A stretch of DNA of 64,000 bases, taken from Gemmata palustris. GTDB lineage: Bacteria; Planctomycetota; Planctomycetia; Gemmatales; Gemmataceae. The DNA lies in the NCBI RefSeq assembly GCF_017939745.1, contig NZ_JAGKQQ010000001.1, positions 7,827,299 through 7,891,298 on the forward strand, in the 5' to 3' direction. This document shows positions 1 through 8,367 of this stretch, piece by piece. The position numbers were made by a program, and so were the translations under genes. The notes below the pieces were generated by a model. That model saw only the letters and a program-made list of their open reading frames with translations. It did not search any database and was not told the DNA's origin. Numbering within the stretch: the first letter of the stretch is position 1; the number at the start of each line of letters is the position of its first letter.

Positions 1-62
1 TTGGTACTTCGATTAGTGCGTCGCGCTCCGTTTTCCGTTTCTAGCTCAAAATCAATTCGCGC

Positions 63-1103
63 CTACGGCCGGTCCCCGGGCCGACCGAGAACCGCGTCGC
101 TGCGGTTGGCCCCGGCGCTGACCTGGCCGAACAGGTTGCGGTAGATATCGTCGCCGCCCGGCCCGACGAACGGAGAAGTCGTGGTCCGAACGTTCCCGCC
201 GACGAAGAGAACGTTCATGCAGCCCGCGTGCGGCGAGACCGGACCGGCGCCCGGGGCCGCGTTCGCGGTGGGGAAGTCGCCGGAGATGGGCATCAGGTCG
301 TGTTCTTCCCCGGCGGGGGCCAGCGCGTCGGGCCGGCGCAGACCGAGGATCTCGTCGTTCGGGGCACGGAAGCCGAGCGTGTAGGCGTAGGCGATGTAGT
401 CCGCGGACGCGGGGCACCCGGGCCGGTAGCCGGCGGGCAGGTGGCCCTGGTCGCTGAGCGAGGTGGCGAACGTGTCGGCGGTCGGGTGCGCGGCGGTGCC
501 GATTTGCGGGTAGCGCCCCTGCGGGTCGGAGTCCGCGTAGCCGGCGAGCCCGTTGTGCAGCGTGCGGAGGTTGTTCTGGCAGGCGTACACGCGCTGCTGC
601 TGCCGCGCCTTCACGATGCCGGAAGAGATGAGCCCGAAGCCGAGGAACGCGATCCCGGCGGCGACGATCAGGTCGATGCGGAGCCGGCGCCCGGATTGCG
701 GGTCCGGGCCGTCGGTCACCGGCGGGGCGGTTCGGGTGCGGTCCGCGGGCACCTTCGCACGGGTTCCCGAGCCGAATTCGATCTCGGTCGGGGGGCTCGA
801 AGCGAACTCTCGGAGGAACGTCGCGACTGCCAAATCGGAGGGCGCCGGTTCGGATTTACGCGGTTCGTGTTCCACAACGTGCTGTGCGACGCGAGCGAGC
901 GTGCGAAGGGCCAGGCCCGGGCGCGGTTCGGGTGCGTCTTCGCGCTCGGTCCGGGCGGCCGTCAGCACCGGTGCCACGGTCGCCCGGAGCCGTTCCAGGC
1001 GGGCCGTCGCGCTCGGGTCGGCGTTCAGGCGCGCGGCCACCAAGCTCCGGTCGGCCGGGTCGAGCACGTCAAACAGGTAGTCGATCAGGTCTTCGTCCGA
1101 CAT
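63..1103 (-). CDS. Membrane anti-sigma factor with pilin-like (DUF1559-type) outer domain
   Basis: 346 residues. The acidic N-terminus (MSDEDLIDYLFDVLDPADR) with following helices resembles the cytoplasmic sigma-binding region of planctomycete anti-sigma factors. One membrane segment lies near residues 143-165. The outer part begins with a pilin-like stretch (VYACQNNLRTLHNGLAGY) and ends with PHAGCMNVLFVGGNVR, resembling the C-terminal box of DUF1559 proteins. It lies 68 bp downstream of an ECF sigma gene on the same strand, so it probably holds that sigma factor at the membrane and may sense an envelope signal. The role is inferred from architecture and neighbour. Confidence 0.7.
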   Translation of the reverse strand: MSDEDLIDYLFDVLDPADRSLVAARLNADPSATARLERLRATVAPVLTAARTEREDAPEPRPGLALRTLARVAQHVVEHEPRKSEPAPSDLAVATFLREFASSPPTEIEFGSGTRAKVPADRTRTAPPVTDGPDPQSGRRLRIDLIVAAGIAFLGFGLISSGIVKARQQQRVYACQNNLRTLHNGLAGYADSDPQGRYPQIGTAAHPTADTFATSLSDQGHLPAGYRPGCPASADYIAYAYTLGFRAPNDEILGLRRPDALAPAGEEHDLMPISGDFPTANAAPGAGPVSPHAGCMNVLFVGGNVRTTTSPFVGPGGDDIYRNLFGQVSAGANRSDAVLGRPGDRP

Positions 1104-1171
1104 GGCTTCGTATCCCGCTCCTGGCGTGGTCCGGGCGTTCGCGATGGTCTAAAGTGATACAGGCGCTGGAC

Positions 1172-1819
1172 TTAAACGTTGGGAATCTGGATCGCCTCCT
1201 GGCTCCCGGTCCCCGATTCCTGGTTCGCGTGCCAGTCCTCGGTGAGCCGGGCGAGGGCCGCGTGCAACCGCGACTTGACCGTGCCGACCGGGATTTCCAG
1301 GGCGTCGGCCACGTCGCGGTACTTCAGCCCCTGAAAGTACGCCAGGATGACCACCTGACGCAACAGGTCCGGGAGCCGGTCCACCGCGGCGCGCACGAGT
1401 TCCCGCTGTTCCGTGCGATCGGCCGATTCGGGCGGGCCGTCGCCGGGCGCCGGGAGCAACTCGAACAATGGCCGGTTCTGCCCGTCCTCGTCGGACGTCG
1501 TGACCGCGTCGGCGCGCTGGTCGGCCCGCCGGTTGCGCCGGCGCAGGGCGTCGATGGCCTGGTTCGTGGCGATCGCGTAGAGCCACGGGCGCACCGGGCG
1601 CCCCGGTTCGTACTGCTGGATCTTCAAGTACACTTGCACGAAAGTGTTTTGGAACACGTCGTCCGCGAGATCGTCGTCGCCGAGGTAGCGCCGCAGGTAC
1701 CCGAACAGTTCGCGCTCGTACCGGCGCACCAGGCTGCCGAACACGTCCCGTTCCCCGGCGCGCAACCGGGCGAGGAGCTGTTCGTCGGTATCCGGCGGGT
1801 GGCGTATTGGGTCCAGCAC
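1172..1819 (-). CDS. ECF-type RNA polymerase sigma factor
   Basis: 215 residues with a GTG start. The sigma-70 region 2 is clear near residues 25-95 (DDLADDVFQNTFVQVYLK followed by RPWLYAIATNQAIDALRRR). Region 4 near residues 145-200 carries the helix-turn-helix YRDVADALEIPVGTVKSRL. It should direct RNA polymerase to a specific promoter set. The gene immediately downstream encodes a membrane anti-sigma factor, so the two are most likely co-transcribed and release of this sigma depends on that partner. Confidence 0.92.
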   Translation of the reverse strand: MLDPIRHPPDTDEQLLARLRAGERDVFGSLVRRYERELFGYLRRYLGDDDLADDVFQNTFVQVYLKIQQYEPGRPVRPWLYAIATNQAIDALRRRNRRADQRADAVTTSDEDGQNRPLFELLPAPGDGPPESADRTEQRELVRAAVDRLPDLLRQVVILAYFQGLKYRDVADALEIPVGTVKSRLHAALARLTEDWHANQESGTGSQEAIQIPNV

Positions 1820-2205
1820 AGCCCTGACACCTATACGTTGCGGGGCGCGGGAGCGTTCGCGCGATCAAAGGAACTGAGCGAGTTGGCGCGAAACGAGCGA
1901 TTTTAGAAGTGTATCATACCGGACCGGGATCGTGGGGAATTGTCCCGGCGAAGCGCCCTCGTGAGGCGTGAAATTAACCCGCAAGCGTTGTGGGCACAAA
2001 GGCGTCAGGTGAACCCGGCCCGTAAGGGCCGCGGGTCGTTTGTGACGAGCCGCGACCGCGAGGGAGCGGGGCTTCCCGGGTGAACCGAGTTCCTTGTAGT
2101 GCGATTTGTGCATCCCGCTCCCTTGCGGTCGCGGCTCGTTGGCCCACTGTGACGAGGCACCAAGTGAACCCGGCCCACAGGACCGCGTTCGCCTAACGAT
2201 GGGTA
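1820..2205. other. Gene-free stretch holding repeats
   Basis: No convincing gene is seen. It holds the inverted repeat at 2046-2138. The 13-base word GTGAACCCGGCCC occurs on both sides of that repeat, at 2009-2021 and 2164-2176. Any sigma-gene promoter would be at the left end. Confidence 0.6.
2046..2138. repeat. Long-stem inverted repeat, family A copy 1
   Basis: The arms 2046-2070 and 2114-2138 are 25 bp and complementary except for one G-T pair. The arm core is CGAGCCGCGACCGC. The same arms recur at 10784-10874 around an unrelated loop, so this is a dispersed palindromic element. It lies between two minus-strand genes and could form a hairpin in RNA. Confidence 0.85.
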
Positions 2206-3063
2206 TTACCCCCGGTGCTGTTCGAGTCCGAACACGTTGCGCAGGCCGATGTAAAGGATCATGCTCATCGACCGGGCCGCTTCCTTCTTGTTGACCTTGC
2301 TCACCCCGGCGCGGCGGTTCTCGAACAGGATCGGATACTCGCCGAGTTTCGCCCCGGACTTGTAGCACCGGAACAGCACTTCCTGTTGGAACGAGTACCC
2401 GCGCGAGCGCACGCGGTCCAGTTCCGCGTCGCGCAACATGCTCACGCGGTAGCACCGGAAGGCGCCGCTGGCGTCCTTCACCGGCATCCGGAACGTGAGC
2501 CGCACGAGGGCGTTCACCGACTGGCTGATGACCCGGCGCGGCAGGGGCCAGTTCTCGGTCCCGCCGCCGTGAACGTAGCGCGACCCGATCATCACGTCGT
2601 TCTTGCTCATCCCGGCGAGAATACCGGGGAGGTACCGCGGCGGGTGGCTGAAGTCCGCGTCCATGTTCAGGAGGTAGTCGTAGTCGCGGGCCATCGCGAA
2701 CTTCATCGCCGCGAGGGTCGCGGTACCCAGCCCGAGCTTGCCCGGGCGGTGGAGCACCTGGACGCGCGGGTCCGCGTCCGCGAGTTCGGCGACGATGCGC
2801 CCGGTCCCGTCGGGCGAGTTGTCATCGATCACCAGCACGTCCGCGTGCGGGACGACCTTGTGAATGTCTGCGATCAGCGCCGCGACGTTCCCGGCCTCGT
2901 TGTAGGTCGCCAGCGAGACGAGGAGGCGGGGCTCCCCGGTCCGGGGCCGCGCGGCGGGCGCGGTCCGCGCCGGGGTGGGGTCGAGCGCGCCGGTGGCGGG
3001 CATTTCTGGGCTCGGGTTGTCGGACGCGAAGGTCACAGGCGGCTCGAGAGTGGCTAGCGGCAC
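2206..3063 (-). CDS. Family 2 glycosyltransferase, polyprenol-phosphate mannosyltransferase-like
   Basis: 285 residues. After a variable N-terminus of about 50 residues comes a GT-A fold: VSLATYNEAGNV, VLVIDDNSPDGTG, then the metal-binding DADFSHPP, GSRYVHGGG and KDASGAFRCYR. This matches dolichol/polyprenol-phosphate mannose synthases (DPM1 type), which load a sugar from a nucleotide sugar onto a lipid phosphate at the membrane. No C-terminal membrane segments follow, as in the short soluble type. The sugar is not proven. The start is GTG; an ATG at 3003 would remove only the 20 most N-terminal residues of the variable region. Confidence 0.88.
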   Translation of the reverse strand: MPLATLEPPVTFASDNPSPEMPATGALDPTPARTAPAARPRTGEPRLLVSLATYNEAGNVAALIADIHKVVPHADVLVIDDNSPDGTGRIVAELADADPRVQVLHRPGKLGLGTATLAAMKFAMARDYDYLLNMDADFSHPPRYLPGILAGMSKNDVMIGSRYVHGGGTENWPLPRRVISQSVNALVRLTFRMPVKDASGAFRCYRVSMLRDAELDRVRSRGYSFQQEVLFRCYKSGAKLGEYPILFENRRAGVSKVNKKEAARSMSMILYIGLRNVFGLEQHRG

Positions 3064-3075
3064 GGTGGCACCGGG

Positions 3076-3221
3076 GAAGTTTCAGGTTTCGAGTTCCGGG
3101 TTCCAAGTTGAACGAACGATCACACAGCGAAGCCGGGGCGATGTTCGGTGCGTTCCAGAGGCGCGCTCTTCAGCATTCGGAACTTGGAATTCGGGGCTTG
3201 AAACTTGGAACTTTGAACGGC
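3076..3221. repeat. Inverted repeat built from GTTCCAAGTT-like words
   Basis: The left part (3076-3114) contains TTTCAGGTTTCGAGTTCC and GGTTCCAAGTTGAAC. The right part (3178-3221) contains their complements, GGAACTTGGAATTC and GAAACTTGGAACTTTGAAC. It is an imperfect dyad in the 311-bp gap between divergent genes. Related words occur at 15728-15817 and 32540-32619. Nothing else is recognised in this gap. Confidence 0.6.
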
Positions 3222-3374
3222 CGCCTCTGGTAGAGTGCCGAGCGGATACGCTATTTTCTAGGATACTGATCCCGTCCCGGCCGATTTTATGCCCGCGCGT
3301 TCGGGTTTTCGTCGCCGAGTCTGCCGGAAAAGGTCGAACACCGTCGCGTTGCACCGAGAGAACGAGGGCCGTCC

Positions 3375-4103
3375 ATGCCGACCGTAACTGAGATCCCGTG
3401 CCCGAACTGTGACAAGACACTCAAGGTGCCGGACTCGGTCTTCGGCAAGAAGATCAAGTGCAAGCACTGCGGGCACCCGTTCGTGGTGGAAGACCCGGAC
3501 GCGGCCCCGACCCGGCCCGCGAAGGCGCCCAAACCGGGCGGGGCGGCGGGCGCCCAAGCGAAGAAGCCGGTGCCGAAAAAAGAGGAACCGAAGCCCGCGG
3601 ACGCCCCGTACAAGTTCCAGGACGATGATGATGACGACGACGGCGCGAAGCCGAACCCGCTCGGCGTGATTTCCGAGGCCGACGTGCCCCGGTGCCCGCA
3701 CTGCGCCCAGGAACTCGACCCGCCCGACGCGAAGGTGTGCATCCACTGCGGGTTCAACAACCTGACGCGCGAGAAGGCCGAACAGAAGAAGGTGTGGGCG
3801 CCGGACTTCAGCGACTACATGAACCACCTGGGGCCGGGTATCATCGGGCTCATTATCTGTGTCACGCTGATCGTGCTCGACATCATTTGTCTGCTCAACA
3901 TGCGCGACTGGATGACGGGCACGTTCCTGGAGTCCGAACAAGCGGACCCGACCGACCCGTCGCGGAAGGCGATGCTCGTGAAGCCGGGGGCGTTCATCAC
4001 GCTCATCTGGGCGGCCACGATCATGCCGATCCTGAAGACCGGCCGGTTCGCCGTCCGGCGCCTCGCGATCGACAACAAGCCGATGGAGCGCCTCAAGAAG
4101 TAG
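3375..4103 (+). CDS. Zinc-ribbon membrane protein of unknown function
   Basis: 242 residues. The N-terminus is an MJ0042-like zinc ribbon (CPNC at residues 9-12, CKHC near 31-34). A proline/alanine/lysine linker with an aspartate run (DDDDDDD) leads to a second ribbon (CPHC, then CIHC) near residues 110-130. Two hydrophobic segments follow (about 155-178 and 205-222). The soluble part is probably cytoplasmic. Such mosaics are frequent in planctomycetes but I know no assigned function. It is not obviously in an operon. Confidence 0.75.
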   Translation: MPTVTEIPCPNCDKTLKVPDSVFGKKIKCKHCGHPFVVEDPDAAPTRPAKAPKPGGAAGAQAKKPVPKKEEPKPADAPYKFQDDDDDDDGAKPNPLGVISEADVPRCPHCAQELDPPDAKVCIHCGFNNLTREKAEQKKVWAPDFSDYMNHLGPGIIGLIICVTLIVLDIICLLNMRDWMTGTFLESEQADPTDPSRKAMLVKPGAFITLIWAATIMPILKTGRFAVRRLAIDNKPMERLKK

Positions 4104-4120
4104 TTGCGCGGTCAGTGTAG

Positions 4121-4190
4121 GCGAACGGCCGGTGTGAGCCGGCCGGTACAGCCCTCGCATCTCACCGGCCGGCTTACACCGGCCGTTCGC
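4121..4190. repeat. Long-stem inverted repeat (GGCCGGTGTGAGCC family)
   Basis: The arms 4121-4147 and 4164-4190 are 27 bp with one G-T pair and a 16-base loop. It starts 17 bp after the zinc-ribbon gene stop. No T-run follows, so it is not a standard terminator; mRNA-end protection is possible. Confidence 0.85.
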
Positions 4191-4308
4191 CCGCACCGGT
4201 GCTTGGAAACGAGCCGGATCACTTGTGGCTGATTTTGACACTCGCAATTCCGCAGGCTTTTGCACATCATGTTGCATTCGGCGCTGGGGACTTACCGAAG
4301 GCAATCCA

Positions 4309-4442
4309 TGCTCGCCCAATTGAACACGTTCGCCTTGCTCGGTATCGATGCCGTTCCGGTTCAGGTCGAAGTCGATACGTCGCCGGCACAGCAACCTCGC
4401 ACGGTCATCGTGGGAAGAAATTCCACCGAACTCGGGAAGTAA
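4309..4442 (+). pseudogene. Diverged 5' fragment of comM
   Basis: Bases 4309-4416 encode the first 36 residues of ComM, matching 4755-4862 with 18 base differences in 108 but only one amino-acid change (Ala for Ser). Similarity then stops abruptly, and after a few unrelated codons a stop occurs at 4440-4442. The pattern of silent changes says this fragment descends from a comM that was under selection and is not a fresh tandem copy. It cannot make a functional ATPase. A remnant of a replaced allele is the likeliest explanation. Confidence 0.85.
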
Positions 4443-4450
4443 AGGATCGC

Positions 4451-4717
4451 ATGGAACTCGTTCAGCAATCGCTCAAACAGCGGACAACCTACCGAGAGTA
4501 CACACTGAAGTGGCTTGCCGACGAACAAGGCGAAATAGCCGAGCGATTCCTGAAGCGATTTAAGGAGCAAGAAGCAAAAATTGCAGCGAAAATGCAACCT
4601 GGGGATGAGTTGTGGGAGTATGAATTCGGCAATTGGAATGCCTTCGCTGCTGTGTCAGGCCTGGCGATTGTCCGTGATGGGAAAATCGTTGATTCATGGG
4701 TGGAATGGAAGTCGTAG
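4451..4717 (+). CDS. Small hypothetical protein between the two comM starts
   Basis: 88 residues beginning MELVQQSLKQRTTYREYTLK and ending DGKIVDSWVEWKS. It is charged and soluble, with a helical first half and no signal or membrane segment. I do not recognise the family. It is less GC-rich than its neighbours and sits between the comM 5' fragment and intact comM, so it is probably cargo of the event that duplicated the comM start. The ATG at 4451 follows the AAGTAAAGGATCGC ribosome-binding region. Confidence 0.55.
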   Translation: MELVQQSLKQRTTYREYTLKWLADEQGEIAERFLKRFKEQEAKIAAKMQPGDELWEYEFGNWNAFAAVSGLAIVRDGKIVDSWVEWKS

Positions 4718-4754
4718 CTCGTTCGCCCCGCACGGCTTCTGAAAAGGTAAATCG

Positions 4755-6293
4755 ATGCTCGCCCAACTGAATACCTTCGCTCTTCTCGGTATCGATGCCG
4801 TTCCGGTGCAGGTCGAAGTCGATACCTCTCCATCGCAACAGCCTCGAACGGTGATCGTCGGGTTGCCGGAGATGGCGGTCCGGGAGAGTATCCACCGTAT
4901 CGAACGGGCACTGGTCAACCTCGGGTACCGGCTGCCGACCGGCCGTACCGTTGTCAACCTCGCCCCCGCGGACTTACGCAAAGACGCCGGGGCGTTCGAC
5001 CTCCCCATCGCGCTCGGACTGATCGCCTCGATGGGGCAAATCGCCGCGGACAAAATCGAAACGTTCGCCATCGTCGGGGAGCTCGCGCTCGACGGGATCG
5101 TGCGCCCGGTCGTTGGCGCGCTGTCGATGGCGATGGAGGCCCGCACGCGGGGAATCGACAAACTCATTGTGCCGGTCGCGAACGCGCGCGAAGCGTCCGT
5201 CGTGCGCGAGGTGGAAGTGTACGGCGTCGGTTCGCTCGCGGAAGCCGTGGGTATCGTGACGGGGCTGGCGCCGATCGACCCGGTTTCCCCGCCGACGGAT
5301 GACATCGAAGCGAAGCTCAACAAATACACAATCGACTTTGCGGACGTGAAGGGACAGGAGTTCGCGAAACGTGCGCTGACAGTGGCCGCGAGCGGCGCGC
5401 ACAACGTCGTCATGCTCGGCTCGCCCGGCAGTGGAAAGACGATGCTCGCGCGCCGGCTGCCCACGATCCTTCCTCCACTGACACCGAACGAGAGCCTCGA
5501 AACGACGCGGGTGTATTCCGCGGTGGGGAAGCTCCAGCCGGGCGAATCGCTTCTCTGCACGCGCCCGTTTCGCAGCCCGCACCACACGATCAGCGACGCG
5601 GGGATGGTGGGCGGCGGGAGCGTTCCGCAACCGGGCGAGATCTCGCTCGCGCACCACGGGGTGTTGTTCCTCGATGAACTCCCGGAGTTCAACCGGCGGA
5701 GTCTCGAAGCACTGCGCCAACCGCTCGAAGAGGGCCGCGTGACGATCAGCCGGGCGGCGCACTCGACCACGTTCCCGGCCGACTTCGTGCTGTGCGCCGC
5801 GATGAACCCGTGCCCGTGCGGATTTCTGGGCGACCCGAAGAAGCCGTGTAAATGTGCCCCGATCGCCGTCGAGAAATACATGGGCCGGATCAGTGGTCCC
5901 CTCTTGGACCGCATCGATTTACACATCGAAGTTCCACCGGTCCCCTTTGAAGACCTCTCGAAGCCCGGCGACGGTACCGGCAGCGCCGCGATGCGCGAGC
6001 AGGTGTTCGCCGCGCGTGCGATTCAGGCCCAGCGGTTCGGCACCCAGGCCGGCGGACTCAACGGGCGCATGACCTCGAAGCAGATCCGCACGTTCTGCGT
6101 GCTCGACGCGGACGGCCAAACTACCTTGAAGGAAGCAATGGAGGCGCTGGGGCTCTCGGCGCGTGCGCACGACCGCATCTTGCGCGTGGCGCGCACCATC
6201 GCGGACCTCGCCGCGAGCGAGCGCATCACGCAGGACCACGTCGCCGAAGCGATCGGCTTCCGGGCACTGGACCGCAAACTGTGGGAGCGCTGA
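4755..6293 (+). CDS. comM: YifB/ComM family Mg-chelatase-like AAA+ ATPase
   Basis: 512 residues, the normal family length. The N-terminal ChlI-like domain (1-170) opens with LNTFALLGIDAVPVQVEVD. The AAA+ core has Walker A GSPGSGKT near residue 222, Walker B-like LFLDELPEF near 301, and the AMNPCPCGFLGDPKKPC segment typical of the family, followed by the C-terminal Mg-chelatase domain. ComM is a hexameric helicase that promotes branch migration during natural transformation in gammaproteobacteria; the role in planctomycetes is inferred. The 5' end is duplicated upstream at 4309-4416. Confidence 0.95.
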   Translation: MLAQLNTFALLGIDAVPVQVEVDTSPSQQPRTVIVGLPEMAVRESIHRIERALVNLGYRLPTGRTVVNLAPADLRKDAGAFDLPIALGLIASMGQIAADKIETFAIVGELALDGIVRPVVGALSMAMEARTRGIDKLIVPVANAREASVVREVEVYGVGSLAEAVGIVTGLAPIDPVSPPTDDIEAKLNKYTIDFADVKGQEFAKRALTVAASGAHNVVMLGSPGSGKTMLARRLPTILPPLTPNESLETTRVYSAVGKLQPGESLLCTRPFRSPHHTISDAGMVGGGSVPQPGEISLAHHGVLFLDELPEFNRRSLEALRQPLEEGRVTISRAAHSTTFPADFVLCAAMNPCPCGFLGDPKKPCKCAPIAVEKYMGRISGPLLDRIDLHIEVPPVPFEDLSKPGDGTGSAAMREQVFAARAIQAQRFGTQAGGLNGRMTSKQIRTFCVLDADGQTTLKEAMEALGLSARAHDRILRVARTIADLAASERITQDHVAEAIGFRALDRKLWER

Positions 6294-6297
6294 TGCC

Positions 6298-6921
6298 ATG
6301 ACAGAAGCGGAATGGCTGGCGGCGACCGATCCGGGGATGATGCTGAGGTTTGTGCATGGGTTGGCGAGCGGCAGAAAGTTGAGGCTTTTCTCCGTTGCTT
6401 GCTGGCGAGGAGAGGATAATGCCTCAGATTATAGCGGTGAACTGGAAGCACTCGAGCAGTTCGCTGATGGGCTGCTGACGACAACTGAATGTGATGAAAT
6501 GTTGGCAGACCTTCATCCACTAGTCGCTAATTTTCTCAGTGCCCATCATCTACTTGAGGCCGTAGCATCCGCCGAACACTGGGGAGCCGCCTGCGACGGA
6601 GCGAGCCACGCAGGAGTCGCAGCCAAGAGCGAAAACAGATTGTTGTGGCATTACAGGGTTCCTCGTTACTCCGCCTGTATCCGTGAACTCTTTGGCAATC
6701 CCTTTCGTCCCGTCGCCCTCGTACCAGTTTGGCTCACGTCCACCGTTCGCGCGCTCGCCGAAGGCATTTACCAAGAGCGCGCCTTTGACCGGATGCCGAT
6801 CCTGGCTGACGCGCTTCAGGATGCCGGCTGTGACAACGAAGACATCCTGACTCACTGCCGACAACCGGGCGAGCACGTGCGGGGCTGTTGGGTCGTCGAT
6901 CTGGTGTTGGGGAAGGGGTGA
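6298..6921 (+). CDS. Hypothetical protein, Gemmata-type MTEAEWLAATDP family
   Basis: 207 residues. The opening MTEAEWLAATDPGMMLRF, the segment SGRKLRLFSVACWR and the end ADALQDAGCDNEDILTHCR fit a family I associate with Gemmataceae genomes, usually as many paralogues. No catalytic motif, signal or membrane segment is visible. It starts 5 bp after the comM stop. The body contains AT-richer stretches than the surrounding genes. Function unknown. Confidence 0.7.
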   Translation: MTEAEWLAATDPGMMLRFVHGLASGRKLRLFSVACWRGEDNASDYSGELEALEQFADGLLTTTECDEMLADLHPLVANFLSAHHLLEAVASAEHWGAACDGASHAGVAAKSENRLLWHYRVPRYSACIRELFGNPFRPVALVPVWLTSTVRALAEGIYQERAFDRMPILADALQDAGCDNEDILTHCRQPGEHVRGCWVVDLVLGKG

Positions 6922-6952
6922 GGTTACGCTTGGGAGAGGAAGGAGACGCGCC

Positions 6953-7537
6953 ATGACCGCCAAGCCGCCGCCCGTTGCGCCGCGCCCGTTTCGGTTCACC
7001 CGCGAGCAGTATTACCAGCTCGGCGAACTCGGGTTCTTCACCGACAAGCGAGTCGAACGGATTCGCGGGCAGATCGTCGAGATGAGTCCGATCAACTGGC
7101 CGCACGTGGTCGGCTGCCGGAAGACCGCGCTGGCGCTGGAGCGGGTGTTCGCCGGGATCGCCTGGGTGTCGCGTAACGAACAGCCTCTCGCGTTGGCCGA
7201 GAGCGACCCGCAACCGGACGTGATGGCTGTTGCCGGCCGGTTCGAGGATTACACCGCCCACCCAACGACCGCGCTACTTGTGGTGGAAGTAGCCGATGCG
7301 ACACTGTCGCGTGACACAACGGAAAAGGCGGAGTTGTACGCCGAAGCAGGCATACCGGACTACTGGGTTGTCGATGTCGAGAACCATCGCCTTCACATCT
7401 TCCGCGACCCGCAGCCACTCCCGGCCGGATTGGGCGCGACCGCCTACCGCACACACCTCACGCTTACTCCCACTGATCGCGTGTCGCCGCTTGCCGCGCC
7501 GGGCGCTTCCATTCTGATGAGCGAACTGCTTCCGTGA
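6953..7537 (+). CDS. Uma2 family protein (DUF820, predicted nuclease fold)
   Basis: 194 residues. Uma2 signatures are present: FTREQYYQLGELGFF, RVERIRGQIVEMSPINWPH, ESDPQPDVMAVAG, LLVVEVADATLSRDTTEKAELYAEAGIPDYWVVDVEN. The D...EV...K arrangement is that of a PD-(D/E)XK-like fold. The family is heavily expanded in planctomycetes and cyanobacteria; nuclease activity has not been generally shown. Confidence 0.9.
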   Translation: MTAKPPPVAPRPFRFTREQYYQLGELGFFTDKRVERIRGQIVEMSPINWPHVVGCRKTALALERVFAGIAWVSRNEQPLALAESDPQPDVMAVAGRFEDYTAHPTTALLVVEVADATLSRDTTEKAELYAEAGIPDYWVVDVENHRLHIFRDPQPLPAGLGATAYRTHLTLTPTDRVSPLAAPGASILMSELLP

Positions 7538-7560
7538 TTGATTCGCAGAAAGGAGAAAGT

Positions 7561-7812
7561 ATGGCCGTGCCCGATAGCGACGTAATTGCCGAATTGACTG
7601 AGGCTGGAGCCCGCGTCGAGGACTACTTCTTGATCGGTCACGAAATCTGCGTTATCAACCGTCGAGGGGAATTGATGTCGCTTCTGGTCGATGACCTGAC
7701 GGGAGAAGAAGAAGGAGAAATGCACTACGCCATTCTGAACTTCCTCCGGCGTCGTGGCGCAAAAGTGTACCAGACGCACGACAATTTCTGGAGGAGCAAG
7801 GCTGATGAGTAA
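7561..7812 (+). CDS. Small hypothetical protein
   Basis: 83 residues, starting at the ATG after AGAAAGGAGAAAGT, a good ribosome-binding site. The sequence (VIAELTEAGARVEDYFLIG, LMSLLVDDLTGEEEGEMHY, LRRRGAKVYQTHDNFW) suggests a small alpha/beta cytoplasmic protein. The family is not recognised. Its stop overlaps the start of the next small gene by 8 bases, so they are translated as a pair. It could belong to an immunity-gene cluster, given the Imm74-like gene two places downstream. Confidence 0.65.
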   Translation: MAVPDSDVIAELTEAGARVEDYFLIGHEICVINRRGELMSLLVDDLTGEEEGEMHYAILNFLRRRGAKVYQTHDNFWRSKADE

Positions 7813-8041
7813 AATGAAGCAGGAAGATGTTGAGCGCATTGCCGCCGAATACATTGTGAGCATTGGGGTCGCCCCTTGCCTTCTCGACGGCAGCGAATTC
7901 AAAGATGCGGACGACCATCCAATTTGGAGGGTATATTTTAGTTTTCGCGATATTTCTGAAAAATGGAATGGCCTTCCTGTTTCATTGACCATTGAGGTAA
8001 ATGATGTAACAGGAGAGGCGTCTCATATTGATCATTTGTGA
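7805..8041 (+). CDS. Small hypothetical protein, possible immunity protein
   Basis: 78 residues with ATG at 7805, overlapping the previous gene by 8 bases; GGAGGAGCAAGG lies just upstream. The central HPIWRVYFSFRDISEKWNG and the end LTIEVNDVTGEASHIDHL suggest a small alpha/beta fold like some polymorphic-toxin immunity proteins. I cannot name a family. It is AT-richer than the surrounding genome, which fits horizontal transfer. Confidence 0.6.
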   Translation: MSKMKQEDVERIAAEYIVSIGVAPCLLDGSEFKDADDHPIWRVYFSFRDISEKWNGLPVSLTIEVNDVTGEASHIDHL

Positions 8042-8084
8042 TGCTCTCGATTGTCGGAGTGATTGTCGCAAGTGTAAAGGTGCA

Positions 8085-8339
8085 ATGATGCACGTCACCG
8101 AGGCGACTCGCGGGCATATCACCATCCAATACGGGGACAAATTCGTAACGGTTTACGGTGAAATGTTCGGGATGGTGCCGGGGATGCCGGACTATCAGAT
8201 CTATGGCTTTTCCATCAAGCATTGGGATGCCCCGCACGATGCCTTGCTCATCACCGAAGAAGAAAAAAAGGCGATTCTGACGGAGGTGTGCGACTATTTG
8301 AAACAGCATGGTCGAACGCCAGACGTTCTGGAGGAGTAG
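8085..8339 (+). CDS. Imm74-like small protein
   Basis: 84 residues (start 8085; AAAGG lies 9 bases upstream). The pattern HVTEATRGHITIQYGDKF, then VYGEMF, then FSIKHWDAPHDALLITEEEK resembles my memory of immunity protein family Imm74, whose hallmark is a Trp-Asp-x-Pro stretch followed by an acidic helix. Such proteins block toxins of polymorphic secretion systems. No toxin gene is seen nearby, so it would be an orphan. Assignment is by eye only. Confidence 0.55.
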   Translation: MMHVTEATRGHITIQYGDKFVTVYGEMFGMVPGMPDYQIYGFSIKHWDAPHDALLITEEEKKAILTEVCDYLKQHGRTPDVLEE

Positions 8340-8367
8340 TTAGCTGGATGTGCGTTTGGGCTAAACC

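Noticed and set aside
1865..2455. 196-residue minus-strand frame spanning the repeat upstream of the glycosyltransferase gene
   Set aside because: It overlaps the conserved C-terminal part of the glycosyltransferase in another frame and reads through the palindrome.
2215..3057. 280-residue plus-strand frame opposite the glycosyltransferase
   Set aside because: It is a shadow of a gene with clear GT2 motifs; His/Val/Arg-rich composition and no family.
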